Assembly (NCBI RefSeq): GCF_014596915.1
Contig: NZ_JACVWU010000008.1
Coordinates: 124,001-188,000 of the forward strand
DNA from: Streptomyces sp. TRM68416
GTDB lineage: Bacteria; Actinomycetota; Actinomycetes; Streptomycetales; Streptomycetaceae
Direction: 5' to 3'
DNA: 64,000 nt
Positions 15,856-24,358 of this stretch are shown here, in pieces. Position 1 is the stretch's first letter; each line of letters opens with the position of its first letter. The position numbers and the translations under genes are program-made. The notes under the pieces are model-generated. The model did not search any database. It was given only the letters and a program-made list of their open reading frames with translations, and was not told the DNA's origin.

Positions 15856-16695
15856 GTGTCCACGCCAAAGAAGAACTCTTCCCGCGCGAGCGGGAATGGC
15901 CCGGCGGACAACACAGCCTCGTCCCACACGCTGTTGGAAGGGCGGCTCGGCTACAAGGTCGAGTCCGCCCTTCTGGTGCGTGCGCTGACCCACCGTTCGT
16001 ACGCCTACGAGAACGGCGGTCTGCCGACGAACGAGCGGCTGGAGTTCCTCGGGGACTCCGTGCTCGGCCTCGTCGTCACGGACACGCTGTATCGCACCCA
16101 CCCCGACCTGCCCGAAGGCCAGTTGGCCAAGTTGCGGGCCGCGGTGGTCAACTCGCGTGCGCTGGCGGAGGTCGGCCGCGGGCTCGACCTGGGCTCCTTC
16201 ATCCGGCTCGGCCGCGGTGAAGAGGGCACGGGCGGCCGGGACAAGGCGTCCATCCTCGCCGACACCCTCGAAGCGGTGATCGGCGCGGTCTATCTCGACC
16301 AGGGCCTGGACTCGGCGGCGGAGCTGGTGCACCGCCTGTTCGACCCCCTGATCGAGAAGTCCTCGAACCTCGGAGCCGGCCTGGACTGGAAGACCAGTCT
16401 CCAGGAGCTCACCGCGACCGAGGGGCTCGGCGTGCCCGAGTACCTGGTCACGGAGACCGGCCCCGACCACGAGAAGACCTTCACTGCTGCCGCCCGCGTC
16501 GGAGGCGTCTCGTACGGCACCGGCACCGGCCGCAGCAAGAAGGAGGCGGAGCAGCAGGCCGCCGAGTCCGCGTGGCGGTCCATCCGGGCCGCGGCGGACG
16601 AGCGCGCCAAGGCGGCCGCGACGGCCGTCGACGTCACGTCGGACACCGACTCGGACCCCGACTCGGACCCCGACGAGGCGTCCGCCTCCGCCTGA
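15856..16695 (+). CDS. rnc: Ribonuclease III (AbsB-type)
   Basis: 279 residues. RNase III cleaves double-stranded RNA in rRNA processing and mRNA turnover; in S. coelicolor the orthologue AbsB is needed for global antibiotic regulation. The catalytic signature NERLEFLGDSVLGLVVTD lies at about residues 57-74, and the second acidic site includes DTLEAVIGAVYLDQG. The C-terminal dsRNA-binding domain has VGGVSYGTGTGRSKKEAEQQ. An acidic Asp/Ser repeat tail (SDTDSDPDSDPDE) ends the protein. The GTG at 15856 follows GAGAGG; GTG 15844 is possible. Confidence 0.96.
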   Translation: MSTPKKNSSRASGNGPADNTASSHTLLEGRLGYKVESALLVRALTHRSYAYENGGLPTNERLEFLGDSVLGLVVTDTLYRTHPDLPEGQLAKLRAAVVNSRALAEVGRGLDLGSFIRLGRGEEGTGGRDKASILADTLEAVIGAVYLDQGLDSAAELVHRLFDPLIEKSSNLGAGLDWKTSLQELTATEGLGVPEYLVTETGPDHEKTFTAAARVGGVSYGTGTGRSKKEAEQQAAESAWRSIRAAADERAKAAATAVDVTSDTDSDPDSDPDEASASA

Positions 16696-16764
16696 CCGAA
16701 CAGCGAGAATCCGAGCGCCCGTCCCTTCCCCGGGGCGGGCGCACCGGCTTGACGGGGGACCCCC

Positions 16765-17625
16765 ATGCCCGAGCTGCCCGAAGTCGAGGTCGTACGACGC
16801 GGTCTGGAGCGGTGGGTCGCCCATCGCACCGTGGCCGACGCCGAGGTGCTGCACCCGCGCGCGGTGCGCCGTCACCTCGCCGGCGCCGACGACTTCGCAC
16901 ACCGGCTGAAGGGCCACCGCATCGGCGTCCCCAGCCGCCGCGGCAAGTACCTGTGGCTGCCCCTGGAGGACACCGACCAGTCGGTCCTGGCCCACCTCGG
17001 CATGAGCGGGCAGCTCCTGGTCCAGCCGCACGAGGCCCCGGCCGAGAAGCACCTCAGAATCCGGGTGCGCTTCGCCGACGCCCTCGGCACCGAACTCCGC
17101 TTCGTCGACCAACGCACCTTCGGCGGCCTGTCGTTGCACGGCAACACCCCCGACGGCCTGCCCGACGTCATCGCGCACATCGCCCGCGACCCGCTGGACC
17201 CGCTCTTCGACGACGAGGCCTTCCACCAGGCCCTGCGCCGCAAGCGCACCACCGTCAAACGGGCCCTGCTCGACCAGTCGTTGATCAGCGGCGTCGGCAA
17301 CATCTACGCGGACGAGGCCCTTTGGCGCGCCCGCCTGCACTACGAGCGCCCGACGGCCGGCTTCACCCGCCCGCGCACGCTCGAACTCCTGGGCCACGTA
17401 CGGGACGTGATGAACGCCGCCCTCGCCGTCGGCGGCACCAGCTTCGACAGCCTGTACGTCAACGTCAACGGCGAGTCGGGCTACTTCGACCGCTCGCTCG
17501 ACGCCTACGGCCGTGAGGGCCTGCCGTGCAGGCGGTGTGGCACACCGATGCGCCGACGCCCCTGGATGAACCGGTCCAGCTACTTCTGCCCGAAGTGTCA
17601 GCGGGCGCCGCGGGTGTCGTCGTAG
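16765..17625 (+). CDS. mutM: Formamidopyrimidine-DNA glycosylase
   Basis: 286 residues starting MPELPEVEVVRRGL, so the catalytic Pro2 and Glu3 are intact. MutM (Fpg) removes 8-oxoguanine and formamidopyrimidines and nicks the abasic site. The H2TH region contains ALLDQSLISGVGNIYADEALW, and the C-terminal zinc finger reads CRRCGTPMRR then YFCPKCQR. It follows rnc closely. Its last 28 bases overlap the end of the convergent HxlR-type gene. Confidence 0.97.
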   Translation: MPELPEVEVVRRGLERWVAHRTVADAEVLHPRAVRRHLAGADDFAHRLKGHRIGVPSRRGKYLWLPLEDTDQSVLAHLGMSGQLLVQPHEAPAEKHLRIRVRFADALGTELRFVDQRTFGGLSLHGNTPDGLPDVIAHIARDPLDPLFDDEAFHQALRRKRTTVKRALLDQSLISGVGNIYADEALWRARLHYERPTAGFTRPRTLELLGHVRDVMNAALAVGGTSFDSLYVNVNGESGYFDRSLDAYGREGLPCRRCGTPMRRRPWMNRSSYFCPKCQRAPRVSS

Positions 17626-17999
17626 CGCTCCCGTGCCGCGAGCACGTCGTCCATCCGGCCCTCCAGGAAGTGGATGAGGCCGAGCAGCCGCGTGGCCACC
17701 TCCTGGCCCAGCGGCGTCAGTTCGTAGTCCACGCGGGGCGGGTTGGTCGGCTGGGCCTCGCGGTGCACCAGGCCGTCCCGCTCCAGCGCGTGGAGGGTCT
17801 GGGACAGCATCTTCTCGCTCACGCCGTCGACGCGTCGGCGCAGCTCGTTGAAGCGCAGCGCCCCCTCGTGGAGAGCGCCGAGCGTGAGCGCGCCCCAGCG
17901 TCCCGTGACATGCTCCAGCGTGCCCCGCGACGGGCAGGCCTTGGCGAACACATTGAACGGGAGGTCCTGCTCCGCCGCGCGCTCCTGAGAGGTGTCCAT
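17598..17999 (-). CDS. HxlR-family winged-helix regulator
   Basis: 133 residues. HxlR/DUF24 proteins are small DNA-binding regulators often responding to electrophiles or redox stress. Family features: KACPSRGTLEHVTGRWGAL with the conserved near-N-terminal Cys (about residue 22), the recognition-helix region RFNELRRRVDGVSEKMLSQT and the wing DGLVHREAQPTNPPRVDYEL. Target and signal are unknown. The gene converges on mutM with a 28-base overlap. Confidence 0.9.
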   Translation of the reverse strand: MDTSQERAAEQDLPFNVFAKACPSRGTLEHVTGRWGALTLGALHEGALRFNELRRRVDGVSEKMLSQTLHALERDGLVHREAQPTNPPRVDYELTPLGQEVATRLLGLIHFLEGRMDDVLAARERYDDTRGAR

Positions 18000-18080
18000 G
18001 ATGTGAGCGTACTCGAACGCAGCGCTAGCGGACAGATTGCGCTATCGAAAAGTTAGCGCCCGGAGCTGAGCGGACCTGGC

Positions 18081-18110
18081 GAGGGGCGCGGGGAACCGCG
18101 CGACCAGCCA
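18081..18110. repeat. Dispersed element, short relative (upstream of HxlR gene)
   Basis: A 30-base segment, GAGGGGCGCGGGGAACCGCG followed by CGACCAGCCA, shares the GGGGCGCGGGG and GCGCGACCAGCCA blocks of the elements at 12556 and 22233 but lacks the ATATGCGGCT middle. It lies in the gap between the HxlR gene and the CAP-domain gene. Confidence 0.6.
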
Positions 18111-18161
18111 CCACGGGCCCGCAGACGAACAACGACACAGCACGCACTCCCAGCGGAGCGC

Positions 18162-19247
18162 TCAGTAACCGAAGTTCTGGGTCCACCAGGGCCCGCCGGC
18201 CCCGTAGTGGACGCCGACGCCCAGCGTCTTGAAGTCGCAGTTCAGGATGTTGGCCTTGTGGCCCGGGCTGTTCATCCAGGCGTCCATCACCGCGGCCGCG
18301 TCGGCCTGGCCCCGGGCGATGTTCTCGCCGCCGAGGTCGGTGATGCCGGCCTTGGCGGCCCGGTCCCACGGGCTCGCCCCGTCCGGGTCGGTGTGGTCGA
18401 AGAAGCCGCGCGCGGCCATGTCCTCGCTGAAGGCCGTGGCCAGCTCGGTCAGCGCGCTGTTGGCGGCGACGGCGGAGCAGCCGACCTTCGCCCGCTCCTC
18501 GTTGACCAGCTTGAGCACCTCGGCCGCGGCGGCCGCCTCCGCGGAGACCGTCACGGGCGCCTCGGACGGCTCCGGAGCCTCGGGAGCGGCCTGCGTCGGC
18601 GTCACCTTCGGCTTCTTGCCGGGCGTGGCCGACGGCTTCTTCTTCTCCGGCGTCTTCGTCGGCGCGGCCGAAGAGGTCGACGGTGACGGCGACGGAGACG
18701 CGGCGCGCTCCTGGTCGCGGCTGGCCGGAGTGCTGTCGTCGCGGCTCTCGGCGCTGCCCGACGTGCCGCCCTGCTCACTGGGCGAGCTGGTCGGCGAGTC
18801 GGCGGCCTGCACCTTGTCGCCGCCGCTGCCACCGCCGAGCGTGTAGTTGTCCCCGCCCGGCAGCACACCCGTGGCGACCGCGACGGTGCCGATGGCCACG
18901 GCCGCCGAGACCCCGAGCAGACCGGAGCGGACCGGCTTGACGGTCCTCTTCCTCGGCCGGCGGTGCGAACCCGCGCGCCGCAGGCCCTCGCCGGGCGTGA
19001 AGCCGTCACTCGCGAAGACGGCGGTGGCCGTGCCGTGCTCGCTGTCCGGCGCGAAGAGGTAGGCCTCGCTCCTGGCGTAGGTCCCGGCGTACGCGTCGGG
19101 GTTCAGGTAGGGCGCGATGCCCACCGTGTCGCCGGTGTACGAGTCCAGTGGGTCGCGGCTCCCCGGGAAGGAACCGTCTGTCTGCGTGACCCCCGTGGCG
19201 CGGCCCGTGGCGGCGCGGCCGGCGGCGGAGCGTCGGTGGCGTCCCAT
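18162..19247 (-). CDS. Membrane-anchored CAP (SCP/PR1-like) domain protein
   Basis: 361 residues from ATG 19247, preceded by GAGGAAGG. The first ~105 residues are polar, followed by an RKRTVKPVR basic stretch and one hydrophobic segment (LLGVSAAVAIGTVAVATGVL, about 108-127), then a long Ser/Thr/Pro/Lys-rich linker and a C-terminal CAP domain (about 235-361). CAP signatures include LKLVNEERAKVGC, FFDHTDPDGASPWDRAAKAG, GENIARGQ and the ending WWTQNFGY. The domain is probably displayed outside the membrane as a type II protein. Bacterial CAP proteins are mostly uncharacterised. An in-frame start at 19304 would add 19 residues. Confidence 0.9.
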   Translation of the reverse strand: MGRHRRSAAGRAATGRATGVTQTDGSFPGSRDPLDSYTGDTVGIAPYLNPDAYAGTYARSEAYLFAPDSEHGTATAVFASDGFTPGEGLRRAGSHRRPRKRTVKPVRSGLLGVSAAVAIGTVAVATGVLPGGDNYTLGGGSGGDKVQAADSPTSSPSEQGGTSGSAESRDDSTPASRDQERAASPSPSPSTSSAAPTKTPEKKKPSATPGKKPKVTPTQAAPEAPEPSEAPVTVSAEAAAAAEVLKLVNEERAKVGCSAVAANSALTELATAFSEDMAARGFFDHTDPDGASPWDRAAKAGITDLGGENIARGQADAAAVMDAWMNSPGHKANILNCDFKTLGVGVHYGAGGPWWTQNFGY

Positions 19248-19407
19248 GTCCTGGCCTTCCTCGTCCGTGCGGTCGACTCGCCCCCTGCGATCAACCAAAC
19301 CCACTCGATCGAGTGAGTTTCATATGAGATTCATTGGGTGGGGACGGTACCGCATGCCGCTGGGGGAGGAAGTGCCCAGAGAGACATTGGCCGGTTAGGT
19401 TGCAGCC

Positions 19408-19689
19408 ATGAGCGAGGATGTACGACTGGTTGCCTGGGTGCGTGGACGGGTCCAAGGTGTGGGTTTCCGCTGGTTCACACGTGCCAAGGCGCTGGAGATC
19501 GGCGGCCTGAGTGGTTTTGCTCTCAATTTGGAGGACGGACGGGTCCAAGTGGTCGCCGAAGGCCCCCGCGCGGGCTGTCAAGGACTCCTCGACTGGCTCC
19601 GGGGCGACGACACGCCCGGCCGCGTGGACGGCGTCACCGAGATCTGGGACACACCCCGCGGCGGCTACGACGGCTTCGCGATCCGGTGA
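19408..19689 (+). CDS. acyP: Acylphosphatase
   Basis: 93 residues. Hydrolyses the acyl-phosphate bond of small carboxyl phosphates. The signature GRVQGVGFRWFT contains the phosphate-binding loop and catalytic Arg21, and SGFALNLEDGRV holds catalytic Asn40. Located upstream of smc, where it is often found in actinobacteria. Confidence 0.95.
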   Translation: MSEDVRLVAWVRGRVQGVGFRWFTRAKALEIGGLSGFALNLEDGRVQVVAEGPRAGCQGLLDWLRGDDTPGRVDGVTEIWDTPRGGYDGFAIR

Positions 19690-19763
19690 GCGCGTCCCGT
19701 GCGGCGGCCCGCGGGAAGCGGAGGGACATGCCACCGGCACCTGCCCGAAGCAGAAAGGAGCAG

Positions 19764-19898
19764 GTGGTTGCCAAGAAGCGCTTGCGATGGCAGGCTCCGC
19801 ACGTAAGGATGATCGCCACGCCCTGTGGGCCCCGCAGAAGTCGCAGCGCCGCCGCTTCCGGCCGCGCGCCCCGGGTTGCCCGCCAATACGGGGCGTGA
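19764..19898 (+). CDS. Possible small arginine-rich protein
   Basis: A 44-codon frame from GTG beginning VAKKRLRWQAPHVRM and ending RVARQYGA, strongly basic (many Arg). AAGGAG lies just upstream, but with only three bases to the GTG, which is short. No family is recognised; it may be a non-coding leader instead. The remaining ~170 bases to the next gene hold only weak stem-loops. Confidence 0.22.
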   Translation: MVAKKRLRWQAPHVRMIATPCGPRRSRSAAASGRAPRVARQYGA

Positions 19899-20067
19899 TC
19901 GTGTTGACCGTCAAACTTTTTGGTGAGACGCTGAAAGCCCCGCGCACCTTAGCTGTTTGGCATGTAAGAACGGCAGCAAGAACTCAAGAGTGCCAAGCAC
20001 CGCGGGTGCGAATCCCTCACGACCCACACCGCTTCGGTCGGTCACTCAGTGTGGAGGACCATCCATC

Positions 20068-20271
20068 ATGGCAAAGGCGCTTCTCGGTTACGTCGGCGGC
20101 TCCGACCCTCGACTCCTCGCCGAGATGCGACGGCTCCAGCAGCGCGTACAGGACCTGGAATCCGAGCTCGTACGGATCCAGGCGGAGAACGACGCGCTCG
20201 CGGCTGCCGCTTCTCACGACAGGATCATGGAGAGCATCGACGCACACCAGGCGGAGCCTGCGCTCACCTGA
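20068..20271 (+). CDS. Small conserved coiled-coil protein upstream of smc
   Basis: 67 residues: MAKALLGYVGGSDPRLLAEM, then a heptad-like RRLQQRVQDLESELVRIQAE coiled coil. GTGGAGGA precedes the ATG at good spacing, and a strong terminator follows 74 bases after the stop, so it is probably a separate short transcript. Similar small proteins beginning MAKALLGYVGG occur widely in actinobacteria; their function is unknown to me. Confidence 0.8.
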   Translation: MAKALLGYVGGSDPRLLAEMRRLQQRVQDLESELVRIQAENDALAAAASHDRIMESIDAHQAEPALT

Positions 20272-20344
20272 TCACTGCATCGCTCCACGACAGCTCACGC
20301 AGTGGTTGGGCGGCCCACATCAACCGCTAAGTTGTCAGAGTTGC

Positions 20345-20366
20345 AAGGGACGCTTCGGCGTCCCTT
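20345..20366 (+). terminator. Rho-independent terminator
   Basis: A 9-bp perfect stem AAGGGACGC / GCGTCCCTT with a TTCG tetraloop, followed by CTTTCTTT. It should end the transcript of the small coiled-coil gene and insulate it from smc. Confidence 0.9.
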
Positions 20367-20482
20367 CTTTCTTTCCCCACGCATCCTTTCACCGTCTATA
20401 ACGTCTGGTGTGCCCGTGGCGTTCAAGGGCGAAACCGTGGGTTCATGGAGTGAGACACCCCCGGGAGGTAGAGTCCAGCGGC

Positions 20483-23400
20483 GTGCACCTCAAGGCCCTG
20501 ACCCTCCGTGGGTTCAAGTCGTTCGCATCGGCGACCACACTCCGGTTCGAGCCCGGGATCACGTGCGTCGTCGGACCGAACGGCTCGGGCAAGTCCAATG
20601 TCGTGGACGCGCTCAGCTGGGTCATGGGCGAACAGGGCGCCAAGTCGCTGCGCGGCGGCAAGATGGAGGACGTCATCTTCGCCGGCACCACCGGCCGCCC
20701 GCCCCTGGGCCGCGCCGAGGTGTCCCTGACCATCGACAACTCGGACGGGGCCCTGCCCATCGAGTACGCCGAGGTCACCATCACGCGGATCATGTTCCGC
20801 AACGGCGGCAGCGAGTACCAGATCAACGGCGACACCTGCCGCCTGCTGGACATCCAGGAACTCCTCTCCGACTCCGGCATCGGCCGCGAGATGCACGTCA
20901 TCGTCGGCCAGGGCCAGCTCGACTCCGTCCTGCACGCCGACCCCATGGGCCGCCGCGCCTTCATCGAGGAGGCCGCCGGCGTCCTCAAGCACCGCAAGCG
21001 CAAGGAGAAGGCGCTGCGGAAGCTGGACGCGATGCAGGCCAACCTCGCGCGCGTGCAGGACCTGACCGACGAGCTCCGCCGGCAGCTCAAGCCCCTCGGC
21101 CGGCAGGCCGCGGTCGCCCGCCGGGCCGCCGTGATCCAGGCCGACCTGCGCGACGCACGCCTGCGACTCCTCGCCGACGACCTCGTACGACTGCGCGAGG
21201 CGTTGCGGGCGGAGATCGCCGACGAGGCCGCCCTGAAGGAGCGCAAGGACGCCGCCGAGCAGGAGCTGAAGAAGGCGCTCCAGCGCGAGGCACTCCTGGA
21301 GGACGAGGTACGGCAGCTCACGCCCCGCCTCCAGCGCGCCCAGCAGACCTGGTACGAGCTGTCGCAGCTGGCCGAGCGGGTGCGCGGCACGGTCTCGCTC
21401 GCCGACGCGCGCGTGAAGAGCGCCACGTCGGCGCCGCCGGAGGAGCGGCGCGGGCGCGACCCCGAGGACATGGAGCGCGAGGCCGCCCGGATCCGTGAGC
21501 AGGAGGCCGAGCTCGAAGCGGCGCTGGAGGCGGCCGAGCGCGCCCTGGAGGACACCGTCGCCCACCGCGCCGAACTGGAACGCGAGCTGGCCCAGGAGGA
21601 ACGGCGGCTGAAGGACGTGGCCCGTGCCATCGCCGACCGCCGTGAGGGCCTGGCCCGGCTCAGCGGCCAGGTGAACGCGGCCCGTTCGCGGGCCGCGGCT
21701 GCCCAGTCCGAGATCGACCGGCTGGCCACGGCCCGCGACGAGGCCCAGGAGCGGGCCGTCGCCGCACAGGAGGAGTACGAGGCGCTCAAGGCCGAGGTCG
21801 ACGGGCTGGACGCGGGCGACGCGGAACTGGGCGAGCGGCACGAGGCGGCGAAGCAGCAGCTCGCCGAGGCGGAGGCGGCCCTCACGGCGGCCCGGGAAGC
21901 GGCTACGGCAGTCGAGCGCAGGCGCGCCGCGACCCAGGCCCGCCACGAGACGCTGGCGCTGGGCCTGCGACGCAAGGACGGCACCGGGATACTGCTCGGC
22001 GCGAAGGACCGCCTCACCGGCTTGTTGGGCCCAGCGGCGGAACTGCTGACCGTGACGCCGGGCTACGAGGTCCCGCTGGCGGCCGCCTTCGGCGCGGCGG
22101 CGGACGCCATCGCGGTGACGTCACCGTCGGCCGCAGCCGACGCGATCCGCCTGCTGCGCAAGCAGGACGCCGGCCGAGCCGCACTCCTGCTGGCGGGAGT
22201 GCCGGGGGAGCCGCCGTCGGACGGCGCTGCAACGCCCCGAAGGGGCGCGGGGCTGTGTCAATATGCGGCTCCGCCGCGGGGCGCGACCAGCCAGGACGAA
22301 CCCGCGGACGCCGGCTCGCATGACGTGGCATCCCCCAGTGGGCGGCCCGCCGCCGACCTGGTCCGCGGCCCCTCCGATCTCATGCCCGCAGTCCACCGAC
22401 TTCTCCGCCACATCGTCGTCGTAGGCACCCTCGATGACGCCGAGGACCTCGTATACACCAACCCCCACCTCACCGCCGTGACCGCCGAAGGCGATCTCCT
22501 TGGCGCGCACTTCGCGCACGGCGGTTCCGCCGGGGCGCCCAGCCTCCTCGAAGTGCAGGCCTCCGTGGACGAGGCCGCCGCCGAACTCGAAGAGCTGGCC
22601 GCGCGGTGCGAGGAACTCGCCGAGGCCCAGCACGCGGCGGTCGAGCGCCGCAAGGCATCCGCCGCGCTCGTCGAGGAACTGGGGGAGCGGCGCAGGGCCG
22701 CCGACCGGGAGAAGTCCGCCGTAGCCCAGCAGCTCGGGCGGCTCGCGGGCCAGGCACGGGGCGCGGCGGGCGAGGCGGAGCGTTCCGTCGCCGCCGCGGC
22801 ACGCGCGCAGGAGGCCCTGGACAAGGCCCTTCAGGAGGTCGAGGAACTCGCCGAGCGGCTCGCCGTCGCCGAGGAGATGCCCGTGGAGGAGGAGCCCGAC
22901 ACGGCCGTACGGGACCGGCTCGCCGCCGACGGGGCCAACGCCCGGCAGACCGAGATGGAGGCCCGCCTCCAGGTCCGTACGCACGAGGAGCGGGTCAAGG
23001 GGCTCGCCGGGCGGGCCGACTCCCTCGACCGGGCCGCCCGCGCGGAGCGCGACGCACGCGCGCGTGCCGAGCAGCGGCGGGCCCGGATGCGGCACGAGGC
23101 CGCCGTGGCCGAGGCCGTCGCCTCCGGGGCCCGGCAACTGCTCGCGCACGTGGAGGTGTCGCTCGGGCGGGCCGAGGAGGAGCGCACCGCCGCCGAGGCC
23201 GCCAAGGCGCGGCGCGAACAGGAACTGACCGCCGCCCGGGGCCGCGGCCGTGACCTCAAGGCCGAGCTCGACAAGCTGACGGACTCCGTCCACCGCGGTG
23301 AGGTCCTCGGCGCCGAGAAGCGGCTGCGGATCGAGCAGCTGGAGACGAAGGCGCTGGAGGAACTCGGCGTCGAACCGGAGGGCCTGGTCTCCGAGTACGG

Positions 23401-24139
23401 CCCGCAGCAGCCCGTACCGCCCTCGCCGCCCGCCGAGGGCGAGGAGCTGCCGGAGGATCCCGAGCACCCCCGCAACCGGCCCAAGCCCTTCGTGCGGGCC
23501 GAGCAGGAGAAGCGGCTCAAGGCGGCCGAGCGGGCCTACCAGCAGCTCGGCAAGGTGAATCCGCTGGCCCTGGAGGAGTTCGCCGCGCTGGAGGAACGCC
23601 ACAAGTTCCTCAGCGAGCAGCTGGAGGACCTGAAGAAGACCCGCGCCGACCTGCTCCAGGTGGTCAAGGAGGTCGACGAGCGCGTCGAGCAGGTCTTCAC
23701 CGAGGCGTACCGGGACACGGCCCGGGAGTTCGAGGGCGTCTTCAGCAGGCTGTTCCCGGGGGGCGAGGGGCGGCTGATCCTCACCGATCCCGACAACATG
23801 CTCACCACGGGTGTCGACGTCGAGGCGCGTCCGCCCGGCAAGAAGGTCAAGCGGCTCAGCCTGCTCTCGGGCGGCGAGCGGTCACTGACCGCCGTCGCCC
23901 TGCTGGTGTCAATCTTCAAGGCCCGGCCCAGCCCGTTCTATGTCATGGACGAGGTCGAGGCGGCCCTCGACGACACCAACCTCCAGAGGCTGATCCGCAT
24001 CATGCAGGAGCTGCAGGAGGCCTCGCAGCTCATCGTGATCACGCACCAGAAGCGGACCATGGAGGTCGCCGACGCGCTGTACGGCGTCTCCATGCAGGGC
24101 GACGGTGTGTCGAAGGTCATCAGCCAGCGGCTTCGGTAG
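20483..24139 (+). CDS. smc: Chromosome segregation ATPase SMC
   Basis: 1218 residues from GTG, with GGGAGGT upstream. SMC is the core of condensin, which compacts and resolves chromosomes and matters at sporulation septation in Streptomyces. Walker A GPNGSGKS at residues 31-38; long coiled coils about 170-510 and 680-1020; hinge between; C-terminal signature LSLLSGGERSLTAVALL and Walker B FYVMDEVEAALDD. The protein is about 30 residues longer than I expect for streptomycete SMC. The extra sequence at about residues 584-604, in the hinge region, is encoded by an in-frame copy of a dispersed hairpin element (22233-22293), giving the odd sequence RRGAGLCQYAAPPRGATSQ. Confidence 0.97.
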   Translation: MHLKALTLRGFKSFASATTLRFEPGITCVVGPNGSGKSNVVDALSWVMGEQGAKSLRGGKMEDVIFAGTTGRPPLGRAEVSLTIDNSDGALPIEYAEVTITRIMFRNGGSEYQINGDTCRLLDIQELLSDSGIGREMHVIVGQGQLDSVLHADPMGRRAFIEEAAGVLKHRKRKEKALRKLDAMQANLARVQDLTDELRRQLKPLGRQAAVARRAAVIQADLRDARLRLLADDLVRLREALRAEIADEAALKERKDAAEQELKKALQREALLEDEVRQLTPRLQRAQQTWYELSQLAERVRGTVSLADARVKSATSAPPEERRGRDPEDMEREAARIREQEAELEAALEAAERALEDTVAHRAELERELAQEERRLKDVARAIADRREGLARLSGQVNAARSRAAAAQSEIDRLATARDEAQERAVAAQEEYEALKAEVDGLDAGDAELGERHEAAKQQLAEAEAALTAAREAATAVERRRAATQARHETLALGLRRKDGTGILLGAKDRLTGLLGPAAELLTVTPGYEVPLAAAFGAAADAIAVTSPSAAADAIRLLRKQDAGRAALLLAGVPGEPPSDGAATPRRGAGLCQYAAPPRGATSQDEPADAGSHDVASPSGRPAADLVRGPSDLMPAVHRLLRHIVVVGTLDDAEDLVYTNPHLTAVTAEGDLLGAHFAHGGSAGAPSLLEVQASVDEAAAELEELAARCEELAEAQHAAVERRKASAALVEELGERRRAADREKSAVAQQLGRLAGQARGAAGEAERSVAAAARAQEALDKALQEVEELAERLAVAEEMPVEEEPDTAVRDRLAADGANARQTEMEARLQVRTHEERVKGLAGRADSLDRAARAERDARARAEQRRARMRHEAAVAEAVASGARQLLAHVEVSLGRAEEERTAAEAAKARREQELTAARGRGRDLKAELDKLTDSVHRGEVLGAEKRLRIEQLETKALEELGVEPEGLVSEYGPQQPVPPSPPAEGEELPEDPEHPRNRPKPFVRAEQEKRLKAAERAYQQLGKVNPLALEEFAALEERHKFLSEQLEDLKKTRADLLQVVKEVDERVEQVFTEAYRDTAREFEGVFSRLFPGGEGRLILTDPDNMLTTGVDVEARPPGKKVKRLSLLSGGERSLTAVALLVSIFKARPSPFYVMDEVEAALDDTNLQRLIRIMQELQEASQLIVITHQKRTMEVADALYGVSMQGDGVSKVISQRLR
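22233..22293. repeat. Dispersed hairpin element, copy 2, in frame inside smc
   Basis: The same ordered blocks as at 12556-12618: CCCCGAAGGGGCGCGGGGCT, then ATATGCGGCT, CCGCCGCGG and GCGCGACCAGCCA. About 60 bases lie in frame in the SMC hinge coding region and add roughly 20 residues without a stop. The element contains hairpin-forming CCCC/GGGG and GCGGCTCCGCCGC blocks. Confidence 0.8.
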
Positions 24140-24223
24140 GGCCCGGCCGCTCCGACCTCAACTTCTTCAACTCTTGAACACAAGCAGACTCGCTATGCCT
24201 CAAAACTCACAGCAGTCGAACTA

Positions 24224-24251
24224 TTGACTTCGAAACTTGAAGGCATAAGGT
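24224..24251 (+). promoter_or_regulatory. Candidate promoter of the glucose permease gene
   Basis: TTGACT (24224-24229), a 16-base spacer and TAAGGT (24246-24251) lie about 108 bases before the permease start, in an unusually A+T-rich 219-base gap after smc. This is the best -35/-10 pair in the gap. Expression of the S. coelicolor glcP orthologue is known to respond to glucose. Confidence 0.5.
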
Positions 24252-24358
24252 CTGCAATGTTGCTTTTACCTTCAGATGCTGGCCGACGGGAGTCCGTGCC
24301 GCACCGGAAGGGCTCAACCCCCACCCGGCAGCGTTGCCGGTGGCCCGAGGAGTTTCAC

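Noticed and set aside
19988..20036. GGGTGCGAATCCC segment resembling a tRNA T-arm upstream of the small coiled-coil gene
   Set aside because: The stem is only three pairs, and no D-arm, anticodon arm or acceptor partner with the right spacing can be found.
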